Assembly: GCA_949825065.1 (NCBI GenBank)
Contig: OX463849.1
Coordinates: 6,200,001 to 6,264,000 of the forward strand
Origin: Odontocerum albicorne
Taxonomy: Eukaryota > Arthropoda > Insecta > Trichoptera > Odontoceridae
Length of the DNA stretch: 64,000 nt
Reading direction: 5' to 3'
The notes under the pieces are model-generated. The model had not been told where the DNA came from, made no database searches, and saw only the letters and a program-made list of their open reading frames with translations. How positions within the stretch are numbered: the stretch's first letter is position 1; each line of letters opens with the position of its first letter. Both the position numbers and the translations under genes were made by a program. Of the stretch, positions 22,387-33,114 are shown in pieces.

Positions 22387-23478
22387 CTTTGTTGATTGGT
22401 ATTTTTAAAGTTTATTTGGAATTCAAATAAAATTTAACATTTATTTTTAAAATGAAGTTTGTTTAGCGTGAAACAAGTAAATTGTGAAATCGACATTTTT
22501 ATCGGAATAATTTACAAAGAGACAAATTTGAGAGATTTCTTTGTTGACATGAAAAGAAAAAAATATTTTTGAAGTATTTGTTTTTGGCTGCCGGCTGATT
22601 GGCGATTGGGGACGCCTGATCACTGACAGGTCTGACGGAATGAAGGAGGAACAGAGTTGAGAAAAACAATTTAACTGGATAACTCCTCACTTACTCTCCC
22701 TCCCTCTCTTTCATCTCTCCCTCGCTAACTTCACTTGCTTCGTCAACTTCAAAAATGACAAGTTGAACGACTTGTTCAATGGTTTGCTAAATCTTAGTTG
22801 AAATGGTCTTTACTTGAAGAATGCTGTCTGTTGTAGTCAGTTTCGTCTCCATTGTTATGATTGGTCCTCTGGACATTTCGTACTTTGATTCTCTTTAACT
22901 TGTAAAAAGATTTGTTTTGAAAGAAGAACTATAAAAAATATTTAAAGAGTTAATCCTTTAGGGGAAGTTGAGAGAGTCGATGCTTCTGTGGTATAGATAG
23001 GTGACATTAGTAATTTGATTCCGCCATTTCAATGACTTAAAATCAGGTCGCGAAGGAAACTTCACGTTCTGTCAACATCATTTTCCACGCTCAAGAATCC
23101 CAATTCTCCTTCATATACATTGAAAAACTTTCTTTCTTTCACATCGCAGAACTTTCTTTCTTTCACATCGCAGAAATATATTTTTGCACACCAAATCACA
23201 GCACCACATTATACACATCTTCATTTGCGATTCACTCGGCGTAACTGTGGATTGAACTTCCAAAAGTAATCAAAAGTTCAATCATCCTTATTGACTTAAA
23301 GAGAGAATAAGAAACATATTACATAGCTCAGAATTTACTTTCATCCTAATTATCTTTTATTTCCCTTCCTTATTCTTAAACGAACTCCAATCGTCTACTT
23401 TTTACATTATTGTTTTGATAATGGTAATTTATTTGTATTTTTCTGACATTGATTAAATACTGTATCTAAGATGAGCTA
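22387..23478. other. Stretch without recognised genes
   Basis: It contains a pyrimidine-rich run (22680-22740) and a duplicated phrase CTTTCTTTCTTTCACATCGC (23126-23172). No repeat family is recognised. Confidence 0.4.
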
Positions 23479-23479
23479 G

Positions 23480-23620
23480 ATGGTTGAAAGAAAAATACAA
23501 AGAAAGAAAATTAATAGGTGACGAATGAGTGTCGAAATAGGAAAGTCTGGCGTTCTGTCCTCTCTGCCTACCCCGAAAAGAAAATTCCTTTATGGTATAT
23601 ACATGTGTGTGTATTATAGT
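23480..23620 (+). pseudogene. LINE ORF tail (GRPRK-type family)
   Basis: It carries GGAAAGTCTGGCGTTCTGTC and TCTCTGCCTACCCC followed by a GGTATATACATG phrase, the degraded 3' coding end seen in several copies here. Confidence 0.5.
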
Positions 23621-23639
23621 ATTGTTAAGATGAGTTGTA

Positions 23640-23836
23640 TATTGTTTATAGTTAAGGCATTACCATTGTGGAGGTTTAAAGACATTGTAATTTGTTTTAT
23701 CAAACACTGTTTTTTTCCACTTTTTTGTAACGGTATAACCCTACCGGTTTCAAGGCTTTCACCTTATCATCAGGTAGGGTTATACCGTTACAAAAAAAGT
23801 GGAATAAACAGTGTTTGATAAAACAAATAACAAAAA
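23640..23836. mobile_element. Foldback Penelope-type terminal repeat pair, shortened centre
   Basis: Minus arm with CTGATGA and GAAA intact on the minus strand, joined directly at ATCAGGTAGGG to a plus arm that lacks the core and starts at GGTAGGGTTATACC. Symmetry of the outer 70 bp is almost perfect. Confidence 0.85.
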
Positions 23837-23839
23837 TAT

Positions 23840-24640
23840 GAGTTAGCCTCATAACCTTTTTCAACACATTTTTTGGTTTATTTAAAAATATTGCAATAAA
23901 CCCCCTAGTTGTACTCTATACAACGAATAAGTAACGAAAAAAAAACTTGCTCACGTATTGTGTGGACCATATTATTAAAGTATTTTTTGCGAGTCAACGA
24001 TCTTTATCTATAATTTGCACCGTGATCGTGGCATCTTATATTTAGATGTGTATATGCAGAGAACATCTAACTAAATTCAATTGAACAAGTGTGTCTTTGC
24101 AAAAATAAATTATTTTCCTAGTCCAAAGGAAGTTAGGTGATAATGTTTCAAATATCTCAAAACAGGTTAAATGTGGGTTGATTAATTTTTGTGTGTACAC
24201 GTCCATTTATAACTTGTACTTTTCCGCTACACGATATCAGAATAAGCGACGATTTGACGAGATGATAAACATGTTTTTTTTTAAAAGTTCTTTCATATAA
24301 ACATACTGTTTATAGAATAAGTCACAAGATTCATATACCTTTATTTACTATATGTAATAAAAAAGTCTCATCTCTTTCGTTTATTACAACAACAGCTAGT
24401 AAAATCTGCATCGGGATTGCTGTGGAATGAATTTGATATAAACATTTAGTACAAAACTAAATATTTACCTCAGTTACATTGAATGAAGTAATATTTAAAT
24501 GATCGTTGAATTAAACGTTTTAATTATATCAGCATTTATGAAAGTGATATTTCAAATATGGCTGCATTTAAGGAACTAATATTTTAAATATGACTGCATT
24601 TGAGAAGTTTATGTTTAAAATATAGCAGTATTTAAGGAAG
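23840..24640. other. Stretch without genes; short repeat at its end
   Basis: At 24540-24650 a roughly 34-bp phrase (GCTGCATTTAAGGAACTAAT) recurs about three times. Otherwise nothing recognised. Confidence 0.4.
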
Positions 24641-24879
24641 TAATGTTTAAAAGTTGGCTAGCGTCTACCATTGGATTTATAGAAATCACAGATATCAAGT
24701 GTATAAAAAAAGCTACCAGCCAACGCTGATTTTTCTAATATCGAAGTTATGTACTGTCAGTTTTTTCATGAATACAAATATTTCACAAAATTATCCCGTG
24801 TTTCACATTAAATCTAACAATGGTTACAGATGCATCTGGACTATACCATACGAACTCCTAGACTGTAGTACTTGTATAC

Positions 24880-25251
24880 ATACACTGTTAAGGAGTTTCG
24901 TGTCCCCGTTTTTGCTTGAAATCACCCACACAGAACTTATAGACGTCAGACTCAACAAGACAAAGCGACTCATAATCGGTGCATTGAGATCAACTCATAT
25001 GCTCTGGCTCTTAGTTCTTCCTCATATGATCTAATTCTAAGTAAATCCTCAATTGTCATGAAAGATGATTAGAATTTAATGCCTTCACCTTGCATCGATC
25101 GTTGTTGAGCCTCATAGTCGAGGATTCCCTCGCCATTCCAATGTCAACTCAACTGAACATTGTTGAGAGCAGCTGCAGACAAAATTAAAATAGCCATGAT
25201 GATTGCCAACGTGGAGAGAAACTTTGAGATGAAAAGGAGAAAGAAATCCTA
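24880..25251 (+). pseudogene. LINE ORF fragment
   Basis: The frame to 25034 ends ELIDVRLNKTKRLIIGALRS followed by WLLVLPHM, matching the QLN.TMRLI.GTLR...WLPVLSNI motif of endonuclease-RT LINEs. A second open piece (about 25156-25251) reads AAADKIKIAMMIANVERNFE. Between them, 25110-25140 matches 40130-40160, so several LINE fragments may be joined. Confidence 0.6.
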
Positions 25252-25420
25252 AAATATTACTCCTTAAGCGTTAGAGGAGATTGACGTACTATTTTAAACA
25301 TACGAGTGTAAAAATTGCTAACAGGAAAAATATCAACTCATTGATTCAAAAACTTTTAATGAACGTACTGAACGTATTTACTCCAGATTGTTTTTTTTGG
25401 CACTCTATTCACAAACGTGT

Positions 25421-25631
25421 TCAAGGTTGTGGGCTGAAAAACATCTGGTGTCCCCGTGGCTGGGTTCGCCCTATATTGGTGGGGTGTATCTTGGCCGAGG
25501 GTATGTTATTAGATGAGCCCAGACCTTTTGATAGCTTTTGTGTTTAATGTATTATCTGCAATTTATGTGCTATAGAAGTCTTATTTAAATATATTTTGTA
25601 CATACTATGTTGCTGTCAATAAACCTATATT
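25421..25631 (+). mobile_element. 209-bp retroposon, copy 2
   Basis: It begins AAGGTTGTGGGCTGAAAA, contains CATCTGGTGTCCCCGTGG and ends TCAATAAACCTATATTTATT. Start and end coincide with copies at 12091 and 39325. A short frame across it ends DEPRPFDSFCV in this copy and that at 39325, so it may have coding ancestry. Confidence 0.8.
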
Positions 25632-25830
25632 TATTTATTATGTTGTTTATAGTTAAGGCATTAACGTTGTGGAGGTTTAAATATCTTGTAATTTATTTTT
25701 ATCAAACACTGTTTATTCCACTTTTTTGTGACGGTATAACCCTACCGGTTTCAAGGCTTTCACCTCATCTTCAGGGGAGCGCAAACAAGTCTTGTTAGAA
25801 TAAACAGTGTTTGATAAAAATAAATTACAA
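25632..25830. mobile_element. Foldback Penelope-type terminal repeat, right arm shortened
   Basis: The minus arm is complete and holds the best-preserved core on the minus strand (CTGAAGA, stem GAGG/CCTT, GAAA). After CAAACAAGTCTTGTTAG only the outer part of the plus arm (AATAAACAGTGTTTGATAAA) remains. Confidence 0.85.
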
Positions 25831-25839
25831 TATATTTAT

Positions 25840-27100
25840 TTATTATTCAAACTGAGCTGTTAAAAACATCACCACTCGCACACGGAATGATCTTCTTGAA
25901 TGAGATTTAATTTCGATATCTCCACATCTACGAGTATGTATGTGAATACACTGAGGATTTAACATCGTAATACACTTTGTTGATATAACTGAGTTACTTC
26001 ACATGGAAAAACGAGTAACATTATTCCAATTGTCACTGTGTTATACACGTATTTATACTGTCAATAATTTATTTGATTTTGTCGTAATTTGATGCAATTG
26101 GGGCAGTGTTTAAATGTAAAATAAATTAAACGTAAATAAATTTACGAAATATTAACACTTTTAAGGTCAGCATATCAACAAAAGCTTCTAAAATGTATGA
26201 CGATGATATTTTTATCACAGTCGTCAAGAGACAAAGAACACTTGTCTTAAAATACCAAGTTCCATTGTTTTCGCTTCCAAGTAGAATCGGAAAGATCTAA
26301 AAACCAATACAATTTGTGTTTCTGTATATTTTTACTCGGTGACACTATTATTTGTTGGTCGTTTATACTCCATCTGCCCTACATACGGAATAACATCTTC
26401 AAGAAATGACCAAACACCGAAGGGCACATAAAGTTTTCATTCCCGTGTTGTTAAACTTATTCTGTGAATGAATCCACATGTAATCATGTAAAGATAAAAT
26501 ACTGGGAAATGGTCCAAATCGATGTTTCTGCTGATTGGTTTTCTTTTGTAGAACCCAATGCCCTCTTTATCATCTGTTGCTCTATATTTAAGCTTGTTTG
26601 AAACCACGAACCAATAAAACTGAGTCGAAAACCCAGAAATATTTCGTTATATAAAATCACTTAGTAATCACTAGTAAATATATTTTATTACGCGTATTAG
26701 CGTTTTACCATAAAATAAATTAATGTACACAAAAAACTTATTTATTTATTTTAACTATTTTTTGTACTCGTACATAATTAAACATTGGACATTTTGTCGG
26801 GTTTATTGTTATACATAAATTTATTCTAACCAACCAGCTTAACTTAAATACATTTAACTGTTTAATAAATTAAACGTTACCAAAAAAAAACCATATATAC
26901 ATATTTGTTAAAATTTCATTAAAAAAAAAAACAAATAATTAATTTCTATCTATTATATTGTACTACTGAACTTGAGAAAAATAACTCGTTTAATGATAAG
27001 AAAAGCACGCAAATAAAAATTAGGATAAAATGATATTCCGTATATATACTATTTTTCCTTGTACAAAAAAAAATATTTCCAGTTAATAATTTCCTTGGAT
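25840..27100. other. A/T-rich stretch without recognised features
   Basis: No family or coding frame recognised. Confidence 0.45.
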
Positions 27101-27101
27101 T

Positions 27102-27290
27102 CTTTTTTTTTTAACCTGGCGAGTTTATTGCCATGTGGCAATCTCTTCCAACCAACCAGAAACATGTTTTTATAGGCCCTAAGTGTTAAACAAACTGGAA
27201 TCCTATTTAAACAAATCTGGGTTCCAGCGGGGATCGAACCCGCAACCTCCGGATCGGCAGACAAGTGTCTTACCATCAGGCCACGGAGGT
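27102..27290 (-). mobile_element. tRNA-derived SINE, nearly complete
   Basis: On the minus strand: head GGCCTGATGGTAAGACACTT, B-box GGTTCGATCCC, body with CCAGTTTGTTTAACACTTAG, LINE-like tail GGTTGGTTGGAAGAGATTGC and poly-A at 27102-27112. A fragment of a LINE tail (TCTGGTTGAAAGAGATTACT, 27437) lies close by on the plus strand. Confidence 0.9.
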
Positions 27291-27679
27291 CGTCTTCGTG
27301 AAGACTTAAAAAAATCTATGGAAACATTCAGAAGACCTCCGTCGCCTAGTTAAAAATTGGCAAAACATTCGATTCCTGTTAAATCCCAAGTATTTAAAAA
27401 AAATATTGGGCCATTGAAATAAAATAAAAGGATTTCTGTCTGGTTGAAAGAGATTACTACATAACAATAAACCCACCAGATTACACTATACACAATGAAA
27501 GTATAAAAAAGTGACAATACATAAATGACTGGCACTATCATCGAGAGTAAGGGAAGATGCAAACTCAGCAGAGACATGACACGCATGGCAACTGATCAAA
27601 TGTTCACCATCCCTTGAGTTAAAACATCTTTTGCCCAAAGGCAATATGCCTATTTAGCTCCCATGACATACAATGGGGT

Positions 27680-28085
27680 GCCGAATTCAATAACGGTAAA
27701 GGGAGGATAACAGCTTCGGCGGTCGATCGGAGGGTGGTTGTTATTGCGACAGGAGTTCGAGTGCTTGGGCTTCCAAGAGGAATGACTTGTGGAAGAGGTT
27801 TGTGTGAGCTCTTGAGTGTGGTACTTTTTATTGTTTTATATTTATTGTATATTTTTGTATAAATGTTTTTTTTGCTTTATGATTGTGTGCGGTTTATTGT
27901 GGGATGAATGTTTTGGTATATCTGGAGTGATGAAGCGTGAGGAGTTTGATTTCGCGTGATGTATACATGTGTAATTTAGTGCCACTCTTTGTCAGGTTGA
28001 TGAGAATGTGCAACGAAGTTTTACATAATCCAAAATCGGAAAGAAGTATGATTTCTATTTTCATGTTATATGTCCTCAGTGAATA
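27680..28085 (+). mobile_element. Retroposon 3' region (GTCGATCGGAGG family), copy 2
   Basis: It aligns with 30188-30590: GGTCGATCGGAG(G)GTGG, TTGTTATTGCGACAG, ATGATTGTGTGCGG, TGTGGGATGAAT, TCTGGAGTGATGA, GTTGATGAGAA and AATCGGAAAGAAGTAT. It stops at TGTCCTCAGTGA, where the other copies continue to their tail. Confidence 0.7.
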
Positions 28086-28224
28086 TTTACATATGATAAT
28101 ACATTCAATCAGACAAATAACGAAAAATGCCGAAGCAAATAATTCAGCTTTTTACATCAGTAGCAAAGTTACGTCATTCCTTGTTCTGTCATTTTATATG
28201 ATATTTTTGTTCTTCATACTCTTC

Positions 28225-28375
28225 TTGTAGGCCTGTTGGCCTTTTCTGGTCCTGCATCAACGTATCCCTTTTGTGACGTCGACTGCCAGCTGTCTTTCAA
28301 TATTTTGGGAGGTTGTCCTGGAGGTCTGCTTGCTTGGGGGATACTGTCCCTGGCCATTCTTACGGCTCTTGGTTC
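28225..28375 (-). pseudogene. LINE ORF fragment
   Basis: Shared with 50905-51035 at high identity (GACGTCGACTGCCAGCTGTC, GTCCTGGAGGTCTGCTTGCT). The minus strand reads ARDSIPQASRPPGQPP, a Pro/Arg-rich LINE C-terminal segment. It is markedly richer in G+C than its surroundings. It ends about 100 bp before the GS exon acceptor. Confidence 0.6.
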
Positions 28376-28470
28376 CGCCATCATGGATACATGTTCGTTC
28401 CAGAACCTTAATTTTTCACATTATTTTTTTTTTCAATTAAAATTATTTGTTTTTCTTATTTGTTTAACAG

Positions 28471-28666
28471 ATCCCCACAATGTCTGGGTCCAGTTTTCTA
28501 GCCGACTCGCCCAACGTGGCGCTAAGCAAGAGCATCCTCAAGAGGTACTTGGACCTCCCCATCCCAGAGGGTCTCATACAGGCCACCTATATATGGATTG
28601 ACGGGACTGGAGAGCACGTCCGGTGCAAGGACAGGACCTTAGATTTCATGCCTAAGGAACCAAAAG
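28471..28666 (+). CDS. Glutamine synthetase, first coding exon (CDS from 28480)
   Basis: The acceptor TTTAACAG precedes 28471; the ATG is at 28480; the donor is GTAAGA at 28667. It encodes 62 residues plus one base (phase 1). After a variable N-terminus, [13 protein letters not shown] and the invariant [10 protein letters not shown] and [10 protein letters not shown] are the start of the N-terminal beta-grasp domain of eukaryotic class II GS, which makes glutamine from glutamate, ammonia and ATP as a decamer. There is no obvious mitochondrial leader, so a cytosolic form is likely. The start is supported by CACAATG and by the family's usual length before YIWIDG. Confidence 0.95.
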
Positions 28667-28978
28667 GTAAGACACTTACAGTTTTTTTGGATAGGCTAAC
28701 TGACGCGAGTTTTTCGGACGTCTGTTTTTGTTTAATTAATAGATTATTTAAGAGCTTCTTACTATGGAAAATATTTATTCGAGTCTGTAACAAGAGCTAG
28801 TCTGCAACCTTCGTTGACCTTAACTCCAGTGACTAGCACGCTGATTAAAGCGAGATGTTTAGTTTTCTAAACAAAATTTAATTAATAACGAAAAAGAAAG
28901 GTTAAAAGAAAACCGTATAAAAATAAAAACCGTGTTAATCGAGGGATAGGTGTATAAACTTAAACCTGGCAAGGTTAA

Positions 28979-29637
28979 CCCTTTCTTCCCTGTGATGTGT
29001 AACTAGTACACATTGGATCTAAAAACTTTATTATCTCTGTAAATAAATTAATACTGGGTTCAGATTTTAGATATTCCTCCGTAATACATTTACGCATTGA
29101 ATGAAAAAAATATTTTAAAAATAATTAGCATTTATCAGCCACATCAGAGATATTTTGTAAAAATCGGGAATAATTGCACCAATACAATCAAACGTGTGCC
29201 AGTGTGTGACATAGGTATATTCATACTAAAAAACCGTTATGGGTGAAGAAGCGACGCTATTCATGTCTCACTCTACTTTGGTATATGGGAACGCAAGAAA
29301 TAGAATCTCAGTTCGCAGTTGTTTCTTCCTTCGAGGTATAACATACACAGTGTTAGTGTTCCGAGTTCCGTCTCAGAAGCTCGCGGGCATTCATACGAAG
29401 TGGTCTCTGCATCCGTTTTGTGAACGTCGGCCGATGTTTTTTCATGTTTTAGCAATAAAATTTCAATTATTACCACTTTTGACTTCAAATTTTTTTAATT
29501 TAAGCGATTGGCTATGAATATTCTTATTTTTTCTATTTTAAATCGTAAATTTTTACATGTGTATTGATATGTATTGAATACACAGCAACGAAACGCGCGA
29601 TTTTTTTTCAGCACCGGAAGGGAAAGGTTAAACAAAA
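28979..29637 (-). mobile_element. piggyBac-like MITE (TTAA), copy 1
   Basis: TTAA at 28975-28978 and 29638-29641 flanks ends CCCTTTCTTCCCTGTGATG and GGAAGGGAAAGG, which are inverted. The inside matches copies at 31349 and 36082 in reverse orientation (ATTCCTCCGTAATA, CGTCGGCCGATGTTTTT). No transposase frame. TTAA target plus CCCTTT tips point to the piggyBac superfamily. Confidence 0.85.
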
Positions 29638-29654
29638 CATGACTGTGTATGGTA

Positions 29655-29815
29655 CAACCTTGTGAAACTATTGCTATGTAGCAATCTCTTCCAACCAACC
29701 AGATTTTTGTTTAAGAGGTCTAAAGTGAAAAACAGACTTAAAATCTCACCCGTAACCTTCGTTCAGGTCGAAAGACAGACGTCTTATGAAACTAGGCCAT
29801 GGATATCCTCCTTAA
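29655..29815 (-). mobile_element. tRNA-derived SINE, diverged
   Basis: It has TTGCTATGTAGCAATCTCTT CCAACCAACCAG (tail on the minus strand), a body with AAAACAGACTTAAAATC and a head with several substitutions ending GGCCATGGATATCC. Older than the other copies. Confidence 0.65.
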
Positions 29816-30039
29816 TGGACTTGGTGCTATTTTAATACGTTGATTTAAAATAAATCATATAAGCCTAAATGCCCTCATTATTTTTTTACTTACTTTTACC
29901 TTGTATTTCCTATAAAACGTTAATTTATCCAAATTGTATTTAGACTGTATTGTATTATATTGTATTACACTTTCATTTTATATAGTATAAAATGGCGGTC
30001 TATTATAAGAAAGATGTTAAAGTGACTTTGAATGAAAAC

Positions 30040-30145
30040 CAGACTGAAATTCTTTTTAAAAAAATCTGGTTTCAAACAGGATTTGAATCCGCAACCTCCG
30101 GATTGCGACACAGGCGTCTTACCAACTTTACCTTAGAGAGCGTTA
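30040..30145 (-). mobile_element. tRNA-derived SINE, head and body fragment
   Basis: AAACCAGACTGAAATTCTTT, then AAATCTGGTTTCAAACAGGA TTTGAATCCGCAACCTCCGG on the plus strand; the tail is missing. Confidence 0.65.
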
Positions 30146-30187
30146 TACTGGGATCGATAATATATCAAATATCTTAATAATATATCG

Positions 30188-30745
30188 AATTCAATAAAGG
30201 TAAAGGTAGGAAAACCATTTAGACAGTCGATCGGAGCGTGGTTGTTATTGTGACAGAATTTTGAGTAGTGTGGACTCGTGAGTGTGAGTTTCTTCTTGTT
30301 GTCGTAATTTTTGTTGTTTCTGTATTTGTGTTTCTGCGTATTTTTGTTTTCATTTTTATTTTTATTCTTATGATTGTGTGCGGTATATTGTGGGATGAAT
30401 ATTTTTGGTCTTTCTGGAGTGATGATGTGTGAGGAGTTTAATTTCGCATGATGTTTCCAGTTGTAATTGAGTGTCACTGTTTGTCAAGTTGATGAGAACG
30501 TGCAACGGGGTTTTGTTTTTGTGTAATCAAAAATCGGAAAGAAGTATCGATTTATTTTTTCATGCCAAATATCCTCAGTGAGATACAGGCCAAATCCTAG
30601 TTTACTGGGGATACGAAAAATGAAAGGCCACAAACCCAGATCCATTTAAATTGTATGTCCAAATTAAATTACCTGTTGTTTTTTTTCGCAAATTGTTTAT
30701 ATTTCTTGTCATGTGTAATAATAAATAAAATAAATAAATCTTATG
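30188..30745 (+). mobile_element. Retroposon 3' region (GTCGATCGGAGG family), longest copy
   Basis: It combines the parts seen at 27680-28085 and 21415-21590 into one element: GTCGATCGGAGCGTGG at the left, CCTCAGTGAGATACAGGC in the middle, and CTTGTCATGTGTAATAATAA ATAAAATAAATAAAT at the tail. It is the 3' UTR of a LINE or a non-coding retroposon; no coding frame is present. Confidence 0.75.
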
Positions 30746-31348
30746 CTGTATTTGGCTCTTGTATTGTAATAACTAAAAAGTAATCAATTAGACTTTTAAA
30801 ATCAAAGTTATATAAAAATAAGCGGATGTTATATAAAAATAAGTATAAGTTATCTTAATACGATCGTACAGTGAATTTAAAACTTCATAATCTAAGTACT
30901 TATACTTAATCAAATGACTTAATTTTATCTGATTGCGTGCAATACTGATAAAATTGCAATTGGGTTTCAAAAATCAAAATATTTAATTAAAAAACCAGAA
31001 TCGTCACTGAATTCAACATATTGATTGCAATCTTAAAATTTTAATCGCACATGTTTTTTTAATAATTTACTTGTATCTATATGATCGTCGATTGGATGTC
31101 ATCCTCATAGAGATAATGCTTCCGTTAACTGGTGATCTGAAAAAATATATCATACATAATAACTATCACTAGTGCTTTTTGTTAGCATGTTATTTTGAGT
31201 TATTGCGTTCAAGTTGCAAACTATTTGAGGGTTAAAAAAACGAAAACGTAATTTAAACCATTAGCTTCCAACATTTCACAAAATAATTTGAAAGGTTGTC
31301 ATTTTGCGACTAAATAGTAAATTTACTGATGATTGTGAACTTATTTAA

Positions 31349-31946
31349 CCTTTCCCTTTCTGTGTTAAAAATATCCGCGCGTTCCGGTGTTGCATATTCA
31401 ATACACATGTAAAAATGAGGGATTTAAAATCGGAAAAATAAGAATATTCATAGCCAATCGCTTAAATTAATTAAATTTGAAGTCAAAAGTGATAATAATT
31501 GAAATTTAATTGCTGAAAACATGAAAAAAACATCGGCCGACGTTCACAAAACGGGCAAAGAGACCACCTCCAACGAATGTCCGCGAGCTACTGAAGCGAG
31601 CGAACTGAGATTATATTTTTTGCGTTCCCATATACCGAAGTAGAGTGAGAGTGAGACGTAAATAGCGTCGCTTCCTCACCCATAGTGGTTATTTAAAATG
31701 AATATACCTACGTCACACACTGGAACACGTTTGATTGTATTGGTAAATTTATTCCCGATTTTTTTTTAAATATCTGTGATGTGGCATATAAGTGCTAATT
31801 ATTATTATTATTATTATTTTCATTCAATGCATAAATGTATTACGGAGGAATACCTAAAATCTGAACCCAGTATTTATTATATTTATGGAGATATTAAAGT
31901 TTTTAGAAGCATTGTGTACTAGTTACACATCACAGGGAAGGAAGGA
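31349..31946 (+). mobile_element. piggyBac-like MITE (TTAA), copy 2
   Basis: TTAA at 31345-31348 and 31947-31950. Tips CCTTTCCCTTTCTGTG and CACAGGGAAGGAAGGA. Inverted relative to copy 1, about 1.7 kb away, so the two could fold together over nearly 600 bp. It contains an (ATT)n run. Confidence 0.88.
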
Positions 31947-32224
31947 TTAAAACCGATCGATGACTTAAATAAAATGGAATAGCGTATGCTGAGGTCGTTT
32001 GGACATATCGAATGTAGATTAATCAAATCGACAGTACGATTTTGAGTCAGAGCGTGGTAGAGGAAAGCCGAGAAGAATTCACTTCGACCTAGTGAATGCA
32101 AAATACCTAGTGAATGCAAAAGACCTAGTGAATGCAAAATACAGATGAAATAAATGTACGAGTACAGAACGATTTTGAGTAAGACCCCTTGGTAGAAGTA
32201 ATCATTTTTAACACAAACTAACAT

Positions 32225-32370
32225 TCGATTCGGGTTTGATCCCCGCTGGAACCCAGATTTTTTTAAATAGGATTCCAGTCTGGTTAACACTTAGGGCCTA
32301 TAAAAACATCTTTCTGGTTGGTTGGAAGAGATTGCCACATGGCAATAAACTCGCCAGGTTAAAAAAAAAC
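32225..32370 (+). mobile_element. tRNA-derived SINE, 5'-truncated
   Basis: It begins inside the B-box region (CGGGTTTGATCCCCGC), continues with the full body and LINE-like tail TTGGTTGGAAGAGATTGCC, and ends in A8. Just upstream, 32088-32145 holds a small direct repeat of CCTAGTGAATGCAAAA. Confidence 0.85.
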
Positions 32371-32639
32371 ATTATGAGAAATGGAAAAAATGTATTCATG
32401 TAAAATGTATGTGACGAAGGAAATACATTATGATAAACAAACTTGACCTCAGCATTAGTCGATAGAAACTAGTGTGATGGTGTATGTAAATTAAATAATA
32501 TGATGAAAACTTCATGGCCAAAAATTTGGTTTAGAGTTTTGAGTTCTAATTCCTATAAAAAACTTAATGAACCTTTACTTTTTATAGGAGCATTTCACAT
32601 TCATTACGTTTTTCATTTTTTCAACTGAAATGATTAACA

Positions 32640-33100
32640 TGATTATCAAAATCACAGAAATCCCTTAGTCGCTGCTCTGGGGGCTTACGAGAGTAAATCC
32701 GACCTACCCTTCCGTTATAAGCACAAGCTCCCGAAGCATTATCTGTTGCCTGACTAGTCCACCTACAGTATTAGCTGGGACGACCAAGGTCTGAGTGAAT
32801 GTGATGGAATACAAGTAGCCTAAACGAGTGGACTTGTTTTTGCTGAATAATTAGTGTAAGAATTGTTATCTAGTTATAAGTAGTATGTAGGTGTTAATTA
32901 TTTCTAAGATCTCATATATTAAGATTGAATAAATAAATTAAAATGATATGTAGGAAAATAAAATTAAATAAGTTCATAAATTATAACATATAATTAAGAT
33001 TAGTTAAGTAATAAATTTTGTATACAGGTATAGCTTTGACAAATGTTTGTATAATAATTAACTTGTTTAATAAAAAATAAAAAAAAATAAAAAAAAAGAT
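32640..33100 (+). mobile_element. Probable retroposon 3' end with A-rich tail
   Basis: A relatively G+C-rich segment (32655-32850) followed by A/T-rich UTR-like text and an AATAAAAAATAAAAAAAAAT tail at 33068-33100. Structure suggests a LINE 3' end, but I see no sister copy in the window. Confidence 0.4.
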
Positions 33101-33114
33101 TATCAATATGTATG

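Noticed and set aside
27102..27290. tRNA-like sequences (B-box, CCA-like ends) here and at 12350, 32235, 50530, 61680
   Set aside because: They are joined to a constant body and LINE-like tail and lack a full cloverleaf, so they are SINE heads and not tRNA genes.
28223..28375. CTTGTAG followed by an open frame just upstream of the GS exon, as a possible extra exon
   Set aside because: The same sequence occurs at 50905-51035 and is a LINE fragment on the other strand.
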